A stretch of 64,000 nucleotides of DNA, from assembly GCA_030704425.1 (NCBI GenBank), contig JAPDHM010000001.1, positions 496,001 to 560,000 of the forward strand, written 5' to 3'. Positions 52,623 to 61,626 of the stretch are shown in pieces (the stretch's first letter is position 1; each line of letters begins with the position of its first letter). This DNA is from Rhodobacteraceae bacterium IMCC1909. Its GTDB lineage: Bacteria; Pseudomonadota; Alphaproteobacteria; Rhodobacterales; Rhodobacteraceae. A model generated the notes under the pieces. It ran no database searches, was not told the origin of the DNA, and saw nothing but the letters and a program-made list of their open reading frames with translations. The position numbers and the translations under genes were made by a program.

Positions 52623-53380
52623 GACATCCTCATCGGAATTCCAGCTGCGGCCATATGGGCTTTGGCCTCTTGAATGGTAAAATTTCCAAAATGGAAAATT
52701 GACGCGGCCAATACTGCGCTCGCGCCCCCTTGGGTGACCCCTTCGACCAGGTGATCCAAATTGCCCACCCCACCCGAAGCAATGACAGGCACCGATACCG
52801 CGTCAGATATGGCGCGGGTCAGGGGCAGATTGAAGCCCGCGCGCGTGCCGTCGCGATCCATTGAGGTCAGCAGTATTTCACCAGCGCCCTTTGAGACCAC
52901 TGTGCGGGCAAATTCTATCGCGTCAATCCCAGTGGCCCGCCGCCCGCCATGGGTGAAGATTTCCCATTTTCCGGGCGAGACGGTTTTGGCGTCAATCGCC
53001 ACAACAACACATTGGCTGCCAAAATGATTGGCAGATTGGGCAATGACATCGGGATCTGCCACAGCGGCAGAATTGAAGCTGACCTTATCTGCGCCGGCCA
53101 GAAGTAGGTTGCGCACATCTGCCGGGCTGCGCACGCCGCCGCCGACGGTCAGGGGCATGAAACATTTCTCGGCTGTGCGCCGGGCCAGATCAAACAGCGT
53201 ACCGCGATTTTCATGGGTGGCCTTGATGTCAAGAAAGCACAATTCATCGGCCCCTGCCGCATCATAGGCCCGCGCCGCCTCTACGGGGTCGCCTGCGTCG
53301 ACCAAATCGACAAAATTAACCCCTTTCACCACGCGGCCCTCGGCCACATCCAAGCAAGGTATGATCCGAGTTTTTAGCAT
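52619..53380 (-). CDS. hisF: Imidazole glycerol phosphate synthase, cyclase subunit
   Basis: A 253-residue TIM barrel. With HisH it turns PRFAR and ammonia into imidazole glycerol phosphate and AICAR. The two catalytic aspartates are in [16 protein letters not shown] (Asp11) and VVVAIDAK (near 130); VIASGGVGN is a phosphate-binding loop. ATG 53380 follows GGAGACAGATC; an in-frame extension upstream is unlike the family. Confidence 0.97.
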   Translation of the reverse strand: MLKTRIIPCLDVAEGRVVKGVNFVDLVDAGDPVEAARAYDAAGADELCFLDIKATHENRGTLFDLARRTAEKCFMPLTVGGGVRSPADVRNLLLAGADKVSFNSAAVADPDVIAQSANHFGSQCVVVAIDAKTVSPGKWEIFTHGGRRATGIDAIEFARTVVSKGAGEILLTSMDRDGTRAGFNLPLTRAISDAVSVPVIASGGVGNLDHLVEGVTQGGASAVLAASIFHFGNFTIQEAKAHMAAAGIPMRMS

Positions 53381-53408
53381 GATCTGTCTCCTGCGCGCGC
53401 GCTCTGGG

Positions 53409-54125
53409 TCATGCCAGCGCCGCCAAAGCTTGCGGTAAATCAATCGCCCCATCATAGAGGGCGCGCCCTGAAATGGCGCCGGAGATCACGCCCGTGGCCT
53501 TCAATTCACGTAGATCTTGCAGGCTGGAAACCCCGCCTGAGGCAATCACTGGGATGGACACGGCGCGCGCCAAGGCTTCGGTGGTGGCGATATTTGGCCC
53601 GCCCATGGCGCCATCGCGGTTGATATCTGTATAGATTATCGCGGCAATGCCGTCTTGTTCAAACTGCTTGGCCAAATCTGTCACCATAATATCGGTCTCA
53701 GTGGCCCAGCCACGGGTCGCCACGCGGCCGTCGCGGGCATCAAGCCCGACGGCAATTTTCCCAGGAAACGCTTTTGCAGCTTCGCGCACCAAGGCCGGGT
53801 TTTCGACGGCCACTGTGCCTAGGACGACCCGCGACAATCCAAGGTCAATCCAGGCTGCAATCGTTGCCATGTCGCGAATTCCGCCGCCCAATTGGCATGG
53901 CACCGAGACAGATGAGAGAATTTCGCGCACGCTGGCATCGTTGACTGGCGTGCCGGCGAAGGCACCATTGAGATCCACCAGATGAATCCAGCCACAGCCA
54001 GCTTGCTCAAAGGCCAAAGCCTGATCTGCGGGGCTATCGTTAAACACAGTCGCTTGGTCCATTTCGCCCTTGTAAAGGCGCACGGCTTGGCCGTCTTTGA
54101 GATCAATTGCGGGGTAAAGGATCAT
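53409..54125 (-). CDS. hisA: Phosphoribosylformimino-AICAR isomerase
   Basis: A 238-residue TIM barrel catalysing the Amadori rearrangement before HisF/His[17 protein letters not shown] carries the first catalytic Asp (residue 7), TDINRDGA the second acidic region, and [12 protein letters not shown] a phosphate loop. Length is normal. It lies 28 bases before hisF and 29 after hisH. Confidence 0.96.
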   Translation of the reverse strand: MILYPAIDLKDGQAVRLYKGEMDQATVFNDSPADQALAFEQAGCGWIHLVDLNGAFAGTPVNDASVREILSSVSVPCQLGGGIRDMATIAAWIDLGLSRVVLGTVAVENPALVREAAKAFPGKIAVGLDARDGRVATRGWATETDIMVTDLAKQFEQDGIAAIIYTDINRDGAMGGPNIATTEALARAVSIPVIASGGVSSLQDLRELKATGVISGAISGRALYDGAIDLPQALAALA

Positions 54126-54154
54126 AGGGTCTCGCCTTGCGTAAAGTTTGGCCG

Positions 54155-54793
54155 CTAGGGGCGCCAATTGAGGAAATTTGAGATCAGGCGAAGCCCGGTG
54201 CTTTGACTTTTTTCAGGATGGAACTGCATGCCGATACGCGTGCCAGAGCTGACAATCGCAGAGATTTCACCGTCATAGTCCACATGCGCCAATCTTTGGG
54301 TCATGTCCTCGAGGACAAACTGATAAGAATGGACAAAATAGGCGTGATCGCCAGTCTTTAGCCCCGCCAGCACAGGGTGCGCGCCGGTAATCACCAAATC
54401 ATTCCAACCCATATGTGGCACTTTCAGGCTGAAATCGGTCGGTTGAATCGGCCGGATATCTCCCGCGATCCAACCCAAGCCGGGGGTGGTTTGATATTCA
54501 TGGCCGAAGCGCGCCATCATTTGCATGCCGACGCAGATGCCCAAAAAGGGTTTGGCATCTTCTTCTACCGCCTCCAGCAAGGCCTCATACAGACCCGTTT
54601 TTTCCACCAAGGCCGCTTTACATGCGGGAAAGGCGCCGTCCCCTGGCAAGACCAGCCGGTCCGCATGGCGCAGCACCTCAGGATCAGAGGTGACAACGAC
54701 CTCCTCATTGGGCAGGTCTGCCGCCATGCGCTCAAAGGCCTTTTGCGCTGAATGCAAGTTTCCGCTCTCATAATCGATTAAGGCTGTCAGCAT
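54155..54793 (-). CDS. hisH: Imidazole glycerol phosphate synthase, glutaminase subunit
   Basis: A 212-residue class I amidotransferase that supplies ammonia to HisF. The nucleophile Cys is in [11 protein letters not shown], and the His/Glu of the triad in [11 protein letters not shown] near the C-terminus; LPGDGAF is the oxyanion strand. ATG 54793 gives the family start [14 protein letters not shown]. It begins four bases after hisB ends. Confidence 0.96.
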   Translation of the reverse strand: MLTALIDYESGNLHSAQKAFERMAADLPNEEVVVTSDPEVLRHADRLVLPGDGAFPACKAALVEKTGLYEALLEAVEEDAKPFLGICVGMQMMARFGHEYQTTPGLGWIAGDIRPIQPTDFSLKVPHMGWNDLVITGAHPVLAGLKTGDHAYFVHSYQFVLEDMTQRLAHVDYDGEISAIVSSGTRIGMQFHPEKSQSTGLRLISNFLNWRP

Positions 54794-54797
54794 GAGC

Positions 54798-55385
54798 TTA
54801 AAGGCTGCCTTTGGTCGATGGAATCGCATCAGATTTGCGTGGATCGGTTTCCAACGCATCGCGCAGCGCGCGGGCGACGGATTTAAAGGCCGCCTCCGCA
54901 ATATGATGGTTATTTATCCCGTGCAATTTATCGACATGCAGGGTGATGCCCCCGTGGGTTGAGAGCGCCTGAAAAAATTCACGCACTAATTCCGTGTCAA
55001 AAGTGCCAATTTTTTGGGTTGGTAGATCAAGGTTCCAAACCAAATAGGGACGGCCGGAAAGATCGAGAGCGCAGCGCACCAATGCATCATCCATCGCCAG
55101 CAGGCAATCCCCGTAGCGCCGAATGCCGCGTTTGTCGCCCAGAGCCTGTGTCAGAGCCTGACCCAAGGCGATGCCCACATCTTCGACCGTATGATGGTCA
55201 TCAATGTGCAAATCCCCAGAGCAGCGCACGGTCATATCCATCAAGGCATGACGGGCCAGTTGATCGAGCATGTGGTCGAAAAAGCCAACGCCGGTCTGAT
55301 TGTCGTAAAGGCCGGTGCCATCGAGATTGAGGTCGACTGTTATTTTAGTCTCCGCGGTATCGCGGGAAATTTGGACTGTGCGCAT
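54798..55385 (-). CDS. hisB: Imidazoleglycerol-phosphate dehydratase
   Basis: A 195-residue Mn-dependent dehydratase, monofunctional (no histidinol phosphatase domain). [36 protein letters not shown] and [19 protein letters not shown] are the paired His/Glu metal motifs of the internal repeat. It is the first gene of the his operon hisBHAFE; hisG, hisD and hisI are not in this window. Confidence 0.97.
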   Translation of the reverse strand: MRTVQISRDTAETKITVDLNLDGTGLYDNQTGVGFFDHMLDQLARHALMDMTVRCSGDLHIDDHHTVEDVGIALGQALTQALGDKRGIRRYGDCLLAMDDALVRCALDLSGRPYLVWNLDLPTQKIGTFDTELVREFFQALSTHGGITLHVDKLHGINNHHIAEAAFKSVARALRDALETDPRKSDAIPSTKGSL

Positions 55386-55491
55386 GGTCTACCCTATATG
55401 TTTCGGGGCCTTATAATCCGCTTGTGCGCTGTTGAGAAGGGGCAAGCAGTGACAACTGTCGCCTCGCTGCGGGTGGCGTAGGGTTTCAAGC

Positions 55492-55520
55492 AAAAAAAGG
55501 CGGTACCGAAGGGTACCGCC
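55492..55520 (-). terminator. Strong intrinsic terminator upstream of hisB
   Basis: On the minus strand GGCGGTACC-CTTC-GGTACCGCC (55499-55520) is followed by seven T (55492-55498). A perfect nine-base stem with a CTTC loop. It lies 107 bases upstream of the hisB start, so it ends an upstream unit or attenuates the his operon. Confidence 0.88.
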
Positions 55521-55655
55521 AGTCTACGCTTCGATTTCGGGAGGAAATTCTAGCTTTCCCTTTGATAGCGGCAAATGCGGCAGTGCAGCAATACTTAAGG
55601 ATGCATTCCCGCTATGTGCAAAACGCATAGCAAACCTGTAAACGAAATGTGCTTT
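55492..55655 (-). ncRNA. Candidate small RNA between tRNA-Gly and the his operon
   Basis: A transcript of roughly 130-160 bases is suggested on the minus strand. It ends at the intrinsic terminator at 55492-55520 and is separated from tRNA-Gly by that tRNA's own terminator. It contains a hairpin GCTATGCG...GCACATAGC (about 55610-55632) and an unpaired-looking TTTCCTCCCG stretch (around 55538-55548), an anti-Shine-Dalgarno motif seen in many alphaproteobacterial sRNAs. A weak promoter (TTGCCC, 17 bases, TTTACA) lies just upstream. A 37-codon frame starting at 55706 has no visible ribosome site. Inference only. Confidence 0.4.
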
Positions 55656-55708
55656 GGCGGGGCAAGTGATGCAAAGGGAGCGAAGAAATAGACGCGACCG
55701 TTAGACAT

Positions 55709-55732
55709 AAAAAAACCCGCGTTGCCCGCGGG
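55709..55732 (-). terminator. Intrinsic terminator of tRNA-Gly
   Basis: On the minus strand CCCGCG-GGCAA-CGCGGG (55716-55732) followed by seven T (55709-55715), 15 bases after the tRNA 3' end. Confidence 0.88.
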
Positions 55733-55746
55733 AGTTTTTGACCAAT

Positions 55747-55821
55747 TGGAGCGGGCGAAGAGATTCGAACTCTCGACCCTAACCTTGGCAAGGTTATGCT
55801 CTACCCCTGAGCTACGCCCGC
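55747..55821 (-). tRNA. tRNA-Gly (anticodon GCC)
   Basis: A 75-base tRNA. Acceptor GCGGGCG pairs CGCCCGC, discriminator T, encoded CCA (55747-55749). The anticodon stem AACCT/AGGTT encloses TGCCA, with GCC at 55787-55789. T arm GAGAGTTCGAATCTCTT. A terminator follows at 55709-55732. Confidence 0.97.
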
Positions 55822-55839
55822 GTCCGTATGGTGAGGCTG

Positions 55840-55867
55840 AAATAGCCCCAGTGGCTTTGTCCTGCAA
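55840..55867 (-). promoter_or_regulatory. Promoter of tRNA-Gly
   Basis: On the minus strand TTGCAG (55862-55867), 16 bases, CTATTT (55840-55845); start near 55833, about 12 bases before the tRNA. Confidence 0.4.
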
Positions 55868-55915
55868 GGGGTAAAATGCCCTAATTGGCAGATTATTTTT
55901 GCTTGAGCCACTTTG

Positions 55916-56725
55916 CTAGATCCGACTTTCGGATTCGGTGTCGCATACAACGGGACATTCTGGCAGGTCGACATCCACATGATGCAGCAACGGCGCGATC
56001 GGATCTAAAAGTAAAACCCCATAGCCGCCCGGTTCTGCGACAGAGAGACTCGAGGACCCAGCGCCCAGAACCATGGGCATTTGATGGCAGGGGCTTTTTA
56101 TCATCGCGTGGGTTACGCCCCGGTAGGATGAAACGATGATCCGATGAATATGTCCGTTGATCACCATCTGGCAGCGGCCAGAGGCGGCAATCATATCAGC
56201 GACTTCGGTGCCGTTTCTCAGAGGGATGGCATCCATCCCATCAAACCCAGAGCGCAGCATATGGTGGTGGGATAGGATGATCACCGGCCGCTGACGTGCC
56301 TCCAGCTCAGATTTCAGCCAATCGAGACGGTCTGGGCATAGGCGTCCGCTGTGCCGGTCTTCGGCTTGCTCATCCAGCGTGTCGAGATACAGCACGTCAG
56401 TGTCACCAAAGCTATGACGGCCTTGGCGAAACCCGGCCTCACACTCTGGAAAGACCTCGGCAAACGCCCTGCGCCGGTCGTGATTGCCCAGCATAAGCGT
56501 GACTGGGAAAGTTTGATCTTCAAGGCATTGTTTTAAAATTTTATATTGGGCGACCTGCCCGTGATGGGTCAAGTCGCCCATGAGGAATAGATGTGCAGCA
56601 TCCGCATGATGCTCAGCGGCATGGGCCAGACAGCGCCGAAACCGGGCCGCCGGATCTAAACCAATGATCTGCGTGCCTGGCTCCGTGATATGAATGTCTG
56701 ACATCAATAGGATTTTTTCAGCCAT
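55916..56725 (-). CDS. Metallophosphoesterase (CpdA-like phosphodiesterase)
   Basis: A 269-residue binuclear-metal phosphoesterase. The five metal motifs are in order: MSDIHI (D-x-H), MGDLTHHG (G-D), LGNHDRR (G-N-H-D/E), LSHHHML (H) and INGHIHR (G-H-x-H). The arrangement resembles cyclic-nucleotide phosphodiesterases of the CpdA/GpdQ class. Cytoplasmic, no signal. ATG 56725 follows AGAGGAGTGCCG. It starts 26 bases after pyc ends, on the same strand, so cotranscription is likely. Confidence 0.88.
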   Translation of the reverse strand: MAEKILLMSDIHITEPGTQIIGLDPAARFRRCLAHAAEHHADAAHLFLMGDLTHHGQVAQYKILKQCLEDQTFPVTLMLGNHDRRRAFAEVFPECEAGFRQGRHSFGDTDVLYLDTLDEQAEDRHSGRLCPDRLDWLKSELEARQRPVIILSHHHMLRSGFDGMDAIPLRNGTEVADMIAASGRCQMVINGHIHRIIVSSYRGVTHAMIKSPCHQMPMVLGAGSSSLSVAEPGGYGVLLLDPIAPLLHHVDVDLPECPVVCDTESESRI

Positions 56726-56750
56726 CGGCACTCCTCTTGGAGCGTTTCAA

Positions 56751-59700
56751 TCATTCAAATTCGATCAGCAAATCCTTGGCGTCAATCTGTGCGCCGGGTG
56801 TGACATGCACAGCTTTGATGACCGCGTCGCGCTCTGCGTGCAGGCCGGTCTCCATTTTCATCGCCTCAATAGTTAACAGCAAATCTCCAGCGTGGACCTG
56901 TGCTCCGGTTAGAACTGCAACTGAGGCCACAACGCCGGGCATCGGAGCCCCGATGTGATTGATATTGCCATTTTCTGCTTTGGGCCGGGCAGCGGCTGTG
57001 GATTTCACCTTGCGATTGGGCACACGGATCACACGGGGCTGCCCGTTCAGCTCAAAGAACACCCGTGCATCGCCTTCCTCATTGGTCTCACCGACGGCTT
57101 GCAGTAAGATTTCAAGGGTTTTACCCGGATCAATTTCAGCGGTGATCTCCTCACCGGGCTGCATGCCATAAAAGAAAGTTTGAGTTGGCAGCACCCTCAC
57201 AGGGCCATAGGTCCGATGGCGCCCCATGTAATCCAGAAATACCTTAGGATACATCAAATAGCCGTTTAAATCCTCATCATCGACCTGTTTGCCTTCGAGA
57301 ACTCCGCTGACTTCGGCGCGCAGAGCCTCGAGATCGGCCGCTGGCATGGATTTCCCTGGCCGTTCTGTCATTGGCGGCTGTCCCTTGAGAACTTTGGCCG
57401 AAATACCTGCGGGAAATCCGCCGGGGGGCTGTCCTAGATTGCCGCGCATCATATCGACCACACTGTCCGGAAAGGCCACATCGCGTGCCGGATCTTCAAC
57501 TTCCGCGCGGGTTAGTCCTTGTGAGACCATCATCAGGGCCATATCGCCGACAACTTTTGAGCTGGGCGTCACCTTCACAATATCGCCGAACATTTGGTTC
57601 ACATCCGCATAGGTCTGCGCCACATCTTCCCAGCGCTCTTCCAGTCCCAAAGAGCGGGCCTGGGCTTTTAGGTTGGTAAATTGACCGCCCGGCATTTCAT
57701 GCAGATAGACCTCAGAGGCGGGCGCTTGTAAGCCGCTTTCAAAAGCGCTGTATTGCGCGCGGACATGCTCCCAATAGCCGCTGATTTTGCGAATTTCTGC
57801 AATATCGAAGCCGGTGTCACGTTCCGTATGGGCCAGAGCCTCGACGATAGAGCCTAAAGCCGGCTGTGATGTGCCGCCGGCAAAGGCATCCATCGCCGTA
57901 TCTACGGCATCCACCCCAGCTTCGGCTGCGGCCAGAACCGTAGCGCCCGAAATGCCTGAGGTGTCATGGGTATGGAAATGAATGGGCAGGCCGACCTCTT
58001 GCTTCAGCGCGCCGATCAAAGCCTTGGCTGCGGCGGGTTTCAGCAGACCCGCCATATCTTTGAGCCCCAGCATATGCGCGCCCGCAGCTTCCAACTCTTT
58101 GGCCATAGAGACATAATATTTTAGATCATATTTTGCACGATCGGGATTAAGGATATCACCCGTGTAGCAGATTGTGCCTTCGCAGACGCGATCCGCTGCG
58201 ATCACCGCATCCATTGCGACGCGCATGTTTTCCACCCAATTGAGGCTGTCAAATACGCGGAAGACATCTATGCCAGTTTCGGCGGCTTGGTGGACGAAGA
58301 ATTGTACCACATTGTCAGGGTAGTTGGTATAGCCCACCCCGTTGCTGGCGCGCAAAAGCATCTGGGTCATGATATTGGGCATGGCGGCGCGCAGGTCGCG
58401 CAATCGTTGCCACGGGCATTCCTGCAAAAAGCGATAGGCCACGTCGAAGGTCGCGCCGCCCCAGCATTCTACCGAAAAAAGTCCGGAAAGCCCCGCCGCA
58501 TAGGCCGGAGCAATTTTCACCATGTCATGGCTGCGCATACGCGTTGCCAACAGCGATTGATGCCCATCGCGCATGGTGGTGTCGGTGAGCAAGAGGCGGT
58601 CTTGCGCCTTCATCCAATCGGCCAGACCCTTCGGTCCGCGTGCGGTCAGAATATCCTTGGTGCCTTCCGCGCGGTCACCGAGGGCAATTGGAGCTTTTGG
58701 TGGCTTTATATCGCTGGCAGGACGGGCCCGATGTTGGGTTTCAGGATGCCCATTGACTGTAATATCGGCAATATAGGTCAAGATCTTAGTGGCCCGATCG
58801 CGCCGCTTGCTGAATTTGAACAGATCGGGCGTCGTGTCGATAAAGCTGGTGGTATATTCGTAATTTAGGAAAGTGGGATGTTTGAGCAAATTTTCCACGA
58901 AAGCGATATTGGTGCTGACACCGCGAATCCGAAATTCGCGCAACGCCCGATCCATCCGCGCAATTGCCGCCTCTGGTGTCGGCGCCCAAGCGGTGACCTT
59001 TTCCAGCAGACTATCATAATAGCGGGTAATGACAGCGCCAGAGTAGGCCGTGCCGCCATCGAGGCGAATGCCCATGCCCGTGGCGCCTCGATAGGCCGTG
59101 ATGCGCCCATAGTCGGGGATGAAATTGTTTGACGGATCTTCTGTGGTCACGCGGCATTGAATCGCATGGCCGTCCAGCTGAACATCCTCCTGGCAGACCG
59201 TGCCGGTGGCTTCGCTAAGAGGTTTCCCCTCCGCTATGAGGATTTGCGCCCGAACGATGTCGATGCCGGTGACCTCTTCTGTCACCGTATGCTCCACCTG
59301 CACCCGCGGGTTGACCTCAATGAAATAAAATTCCTGGCTGTCCATATCCATCAAGAACTCAACGGTTCCGGCGCATTCATAATTTACATGGGCGCAGATT
59401 TTCTTGCCCAGAGCGCAAATCTCAGCCCGCTGTGCCTCGGTCAGATAGGGGGCCGGCGCGCGCTCAACGACTTTTTGGTTGCGGCGTTGAACCGAGCAAT
59501 CGCGCTCATAGAGATGATAGATCTCGCCGAATTTATCGCCCAAGATTTGCACTTCCACATGGCGTGCCCGTTGGATCATCCGCTCCAGATAGCCCTCACC
59601 ATTGCCAAAGGCCGCCTCGGCTTCACGCCGGCCTTCCAAAACCTTCTCTTCCAACTCCTCAGCATTACGGATGGGCCGCATGCCGCGTCCCCCACCGCCC

Positions 59701-60191
59701 CAGCTGGCCTTTAGCATCAAAGGATAACCGATTTTTGCGGCGTCAGCTCGGATTGCATCCATATCATCGCCAAGCACGTCGGTGGCTGGAACAACAGGCA
59801 CCTGTGCTTCAATCGCCACGCGGCGTGCGCTGGCCTTGTCGCCGAGCTGGCGCATAGTCTCTGCCTTTGGGCCAATAAAGGCAATGCCCGCTTCTGTGCA
59901 GGCATCTACAAAATCGGGGTTCTCAGACAAAAGGCCATAGCCGGGATGGATTGCATCCGCACCGCAGGCCTTGGCCACGCGTAAAATTTCGTCAATGCTC
60001 AAATAGGCGGCAACTGGCCCGAGGCCTTCGCCAATCTTATAGGCTTCATCCGCCTTAAAACGATGCAGGCCGAGCTTGTCCTCCTCTGCATAGACGGCCA
60101 CGGTGCGCTTGCCCAATTCATTTGCCGCGCGCATGATGCGAATTGCAATTTCACCGCGGTTGGCAATCAAGATTTTTTTGAAGTCGGCCAT
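56751..60191 (-). CDS. pyc: Pyruvate carboxylase
   Basis: A 1146-residue biotin enzyme that carboxylates pyruvate to oxaloacetate, the anaplerotic route common in Roseobacters. Biotin carboxylase comes first (ILIANRGEIAIRIMRAA; ATP loop GGGGRGM), then the carboxyltransferase barrel (LLLTDTTMRDGHQSLLATRM; biotin-stacking region LGLKDMAGLLKP), and last the biotin carrier with Lys1112 in IEAMKMETG, 34 residues from the end. The ATG at 60191 follows GAGGAACACTC; an upstream extension is unlike the family. Confidence 0.97.
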   Translation of the reverse strand: MADFKKILIANRGEIAIRIMRAANELGKRTVAVYAEEDKLGLHRFKADEAYKIGEGLGPVAAYLSIDEILRVAKACGADAIHPGYGLLSENPDFVDACTEAGIAFIGPKAETMRQLGDKASARRVAIEAQVPVVPATDVLGDDMDAIRADAAKIGYPLMLKASWGGGGRGMRPIRNAEELEEKVLEGRREAEAAFGNGEGYLERMIQRARHVEVQILGDKFGEIYHLYERDCSVQRRNQKVVERAPAPYLTEAQRAEICALGKKICAHVNYECAGTVEFLMDMDSQEFYFIEVNPRVQVEHTVTEEVTGIDIVRAQILIAEGKPLSEATGTVCQEDVQLDGHAIQCRVTTEDPSNNFIPDYGRITAYRGATGMGIRLDGGTAYSGAVITRYYDSLLEKVTAWAPTPEAAIARMDRALREFRIRGVSTNIAFVENLLKHPTFLNYEYTTSFIDTTPDLFKFSKRRDRATKILTYIADITVNGHPETQHRARPASDIKPPKAPIALGDRAEGTKDILTARGPKGLADWMKAQDRLLLTDTTMRDGHQSLLATRMRSHDMVKIAPAYAAGLSGLFSVECWGGATFDVAYRFLQECPWQRLRDLRAAMPNIMTQMLLRASNGVGYTNYPDNVVQFFVHQAAETGIDVFRVFDSLNWVENMRVAMDAVIAADRVCEGTICYTGDILNPDRAKYDLKYYVSMAKELEAAGAHMLGLKDMAGLLKPAAAKALIGALKQEVGLPIHFHTHDTSGISGATVLAAAEAGVDAVDTAMDAFAGGTSQPALGSIVEALAHTERDTGFDIAEIRKISGYWEHVRAQYSAFESGLQAPASEVYLHEMPGGQFTNLKAQARSLGLEERWEDVAQTYADVNQMFGDIVKVTPSSKVVGDMALMMVSQGLTRAEVEDPARDVAFPDSVVDMMRGNLGQPPGGFPAGISAKVLKGQPPMTERPGKSMPAADLEALRAEVSGVLEGKQVDDEDLNGYLMYPKVFLDYMGRHRTYGPVRVLPTQTFFYGMQPGEEITAEIDPGKTLEILLQAVGETNEEGDARVFFELNGQPRVIRVPNRKVKSTAAARPKAENGNINHIGAPMPGVVASVAVLTGAQVHAGDLLLTIEAMKMETGLHAERDAVIKAVHVTPGAQIDAKDLLIEFE

Positions 60192-60246
60192 GAGTGTTCC
60201 TCGTACTATGCAGTTGCAGCATTTAAAGCTAGAATACCCAGGGTTA

Positions 60247-60275
60247 CAAATTGTTTTTTGAGTTTTTATTGTCAA
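60247..60275 (-). promoter_or_regulatory. Possible promoter of pyc
   Basis: On the minus strand a perfect TTGACA (60270-60275) is followed after 17 bases by a poor -10, AATTTG (60247-60252). Such promoters with a strong -35 and weak -10 are the type CarD assists; this is conjecture. Confidence 0.35.
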
Positions 60276-60345
60276 AACTCGCGTTTTCCACTGGGTTTTG
60301 CCTCAGTAAAACACAATTTCTTATCCGGTGAGCTGTGCGAAGAAA

Positions 60346-61494
60346 TTAATATTTATGCAGCAAATCAGGCAAATCTCTTAGATGAGTTGCGGCAATTTGG
60401 ATCATATTTGAGGTTAGATCATCCACCAACATATCATACAAATGCGCTGGACCTTTTGCACCAATAGCCCCAAGCGCATAGTGCCAAGCTCGGCCCATCA
60501 TAACGAAATCTGCACCCAATGCGAGCGCTCGCAGCATGTCCAGCCCGCCTTCAATTCCACTGTCGAAAATGATCGGAAGGTCGGTCGCCGCCTTGACGGC
60601 TGGCAGCATGTCAATGGCCGCAGGGCTACCAGCAAATTGCCGGCCTGCGTGGTTTGAGACCCAAACCGCGTCCACACCAAGCCCCTGCAACGGCGCGGCA
60701 TCATCGGGGCACATCACGCCTTTGACAATCAAAGGCCCATCCCATGCGTCCCGCAAAAGTTTGACATAGCTATGATCTGGTGCCGTGCGCAGCAAATATC
60801 CGACGTGGTTGTTTGAGGGCAGGGAGGCCACGCTTTCCATGACGGCCTTGCCGTAGGTTTCAATCATCTTCATGCGCGGCTTGCCGTTCAGCGCAGTGCG
60901 CAGCGCCCACTCTGGACAGCCGGCCACCTGCGCCAAAATGCGCGGCGTAAGGCGGGGTGGCTGCACGAGGCCGCCGCGTATCTGCCGTTCGCGCCGTGAT
61001 TGGGCTGGGACGTCGATGGTCACCACCAAAGTGGTAAAGCCCGCATTTTTCACCCGCTGGATCATATCGTTGCGAATGGCCTCATCGCGCGGCGGGTACA
61101 TCTGAAACCAACCCATATCGCCCAAATAGGGGGCAACGTCTTCGGGGGTGGTGGTCGCAACTGTTGACATGCCGTAAGGAATTTTGGCGTCCGCCGCAAA
61201 CTCAGCCAGCGTTTTTTCCGCACCCGGCCACATCAACCCGGACATACCGACCGGCGCAATGCCGAACGGGGCGGAATAGGTTTTGCCAAGAAACTCTGTC
61301 GCCAATTGCGGTTTGATTTCGCCGCGAAGCCCGCGCGGGACAAATTGGATGGCATCCAACGCTGAGCGATTGCGATGCAATGTGCTTTCATCGCCCGTGG
61401 CGCTGTCGAGATATTCCCAAGCAAAATGCGGAATTCTCTTGCGCGCTTTTGAACGCAGGTCTGAAATGGCGGGGTATTTTGAGTTGAGATCCAT
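60346..61494 (-). CDS. FMN-dependent alpha-hydroxy acid dehydrogenase (lactate dehydrogenase-like)
   Basis: A 382-residue TIM-barrel flavoenzyme. YLDSATGDESTLHRNRSALDAI is the N-terminal family block, APVGMSGLMWPGAE the FMN loop, TIDVPAQSRRERQ a substrate region, and WVSNHAGRQFAGSPAAIDMLP the signature with the catalytic His and Arg (usual SNHGGRQ, here SNHAGRQ). FDSGIEGGLDMLRALALGAD binds the FMN phosphate. L-lactate or another 2-hydroxy acid is the likely substrate; quinone is a probable acceptor. The ATG at 61494 lies two bases from a LacI-type palindrome, suggesting repression. Confidence 0.9.
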   Translation of the reverse strand: MDLNSKYPAISDLRSKARKRIPHFAWEYLDSATGDESTLHRNRSALDAIQFVPRGLRGEIKPQLATEFLGKTYSAPFGIAPVGMSGLMWPGAEKTLAEFAADAKIPYGMSTVATTTPEDVAPYLGDMGWFQMYPPRDEAIRNDMIQRVKNAGFTTLVVTIDVPAQSRRERQIRGGLVQPPRLTPRILAQVAGCPEWALRTALNGKPRMKMIETYGKAVMESVASLPSNNHVGYLLRTAPDHSYVKLLRDAWDGPLIVKGVMCPDDAAPLQGLGVDAVWVSNHAGRQFAGSPAAIDMLPAVKAATDLPIIFDSGIEGGLDMLRALALGADFVMMGRAWHYALGAIGAKGPAHLYDMLVDDLTSNMIQIAATHLRDLPDLLHKY

Positions 61495-61495
61495 A

Positions 61496-61509
61496 TGCAA
61501 GCGCTTACA
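61496..61509. promoter_or_regulatory. LacI/GalR-type operator at the start of the 2-hydroxyacid dehydrogenase gene
   Basis: TGCAAGCGCTTACA, a 14-base dyad around CG with one mismatched pair, matches the core of LacI-family operators (TGTAA-GCGC-TTACA type). It sits one base upstream of the gene's start codon, a position that would block transcription or initiation. No LacI-family gene is in the window. Confidence 0.6.
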
Positions 61510-61626
61510 TCATTTAAATTGCGAGTTTAAGCCTTATTTTCGCATTGGTTTGCATTTTTGAGAAAACATAAGAACACAACGCGAACAATTGTTTCACTTT
61601 GGGACAAATGACGCTAGTTTATCCTC

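Noticed and set aside
55595-55711. A 37-codon peptide between tRNA-Gly and hisB
   Set aside because: No ribosome site, and the start codon sits against the T-run of the tRNA-Gly terminator; a small RNA fits the terminators better.
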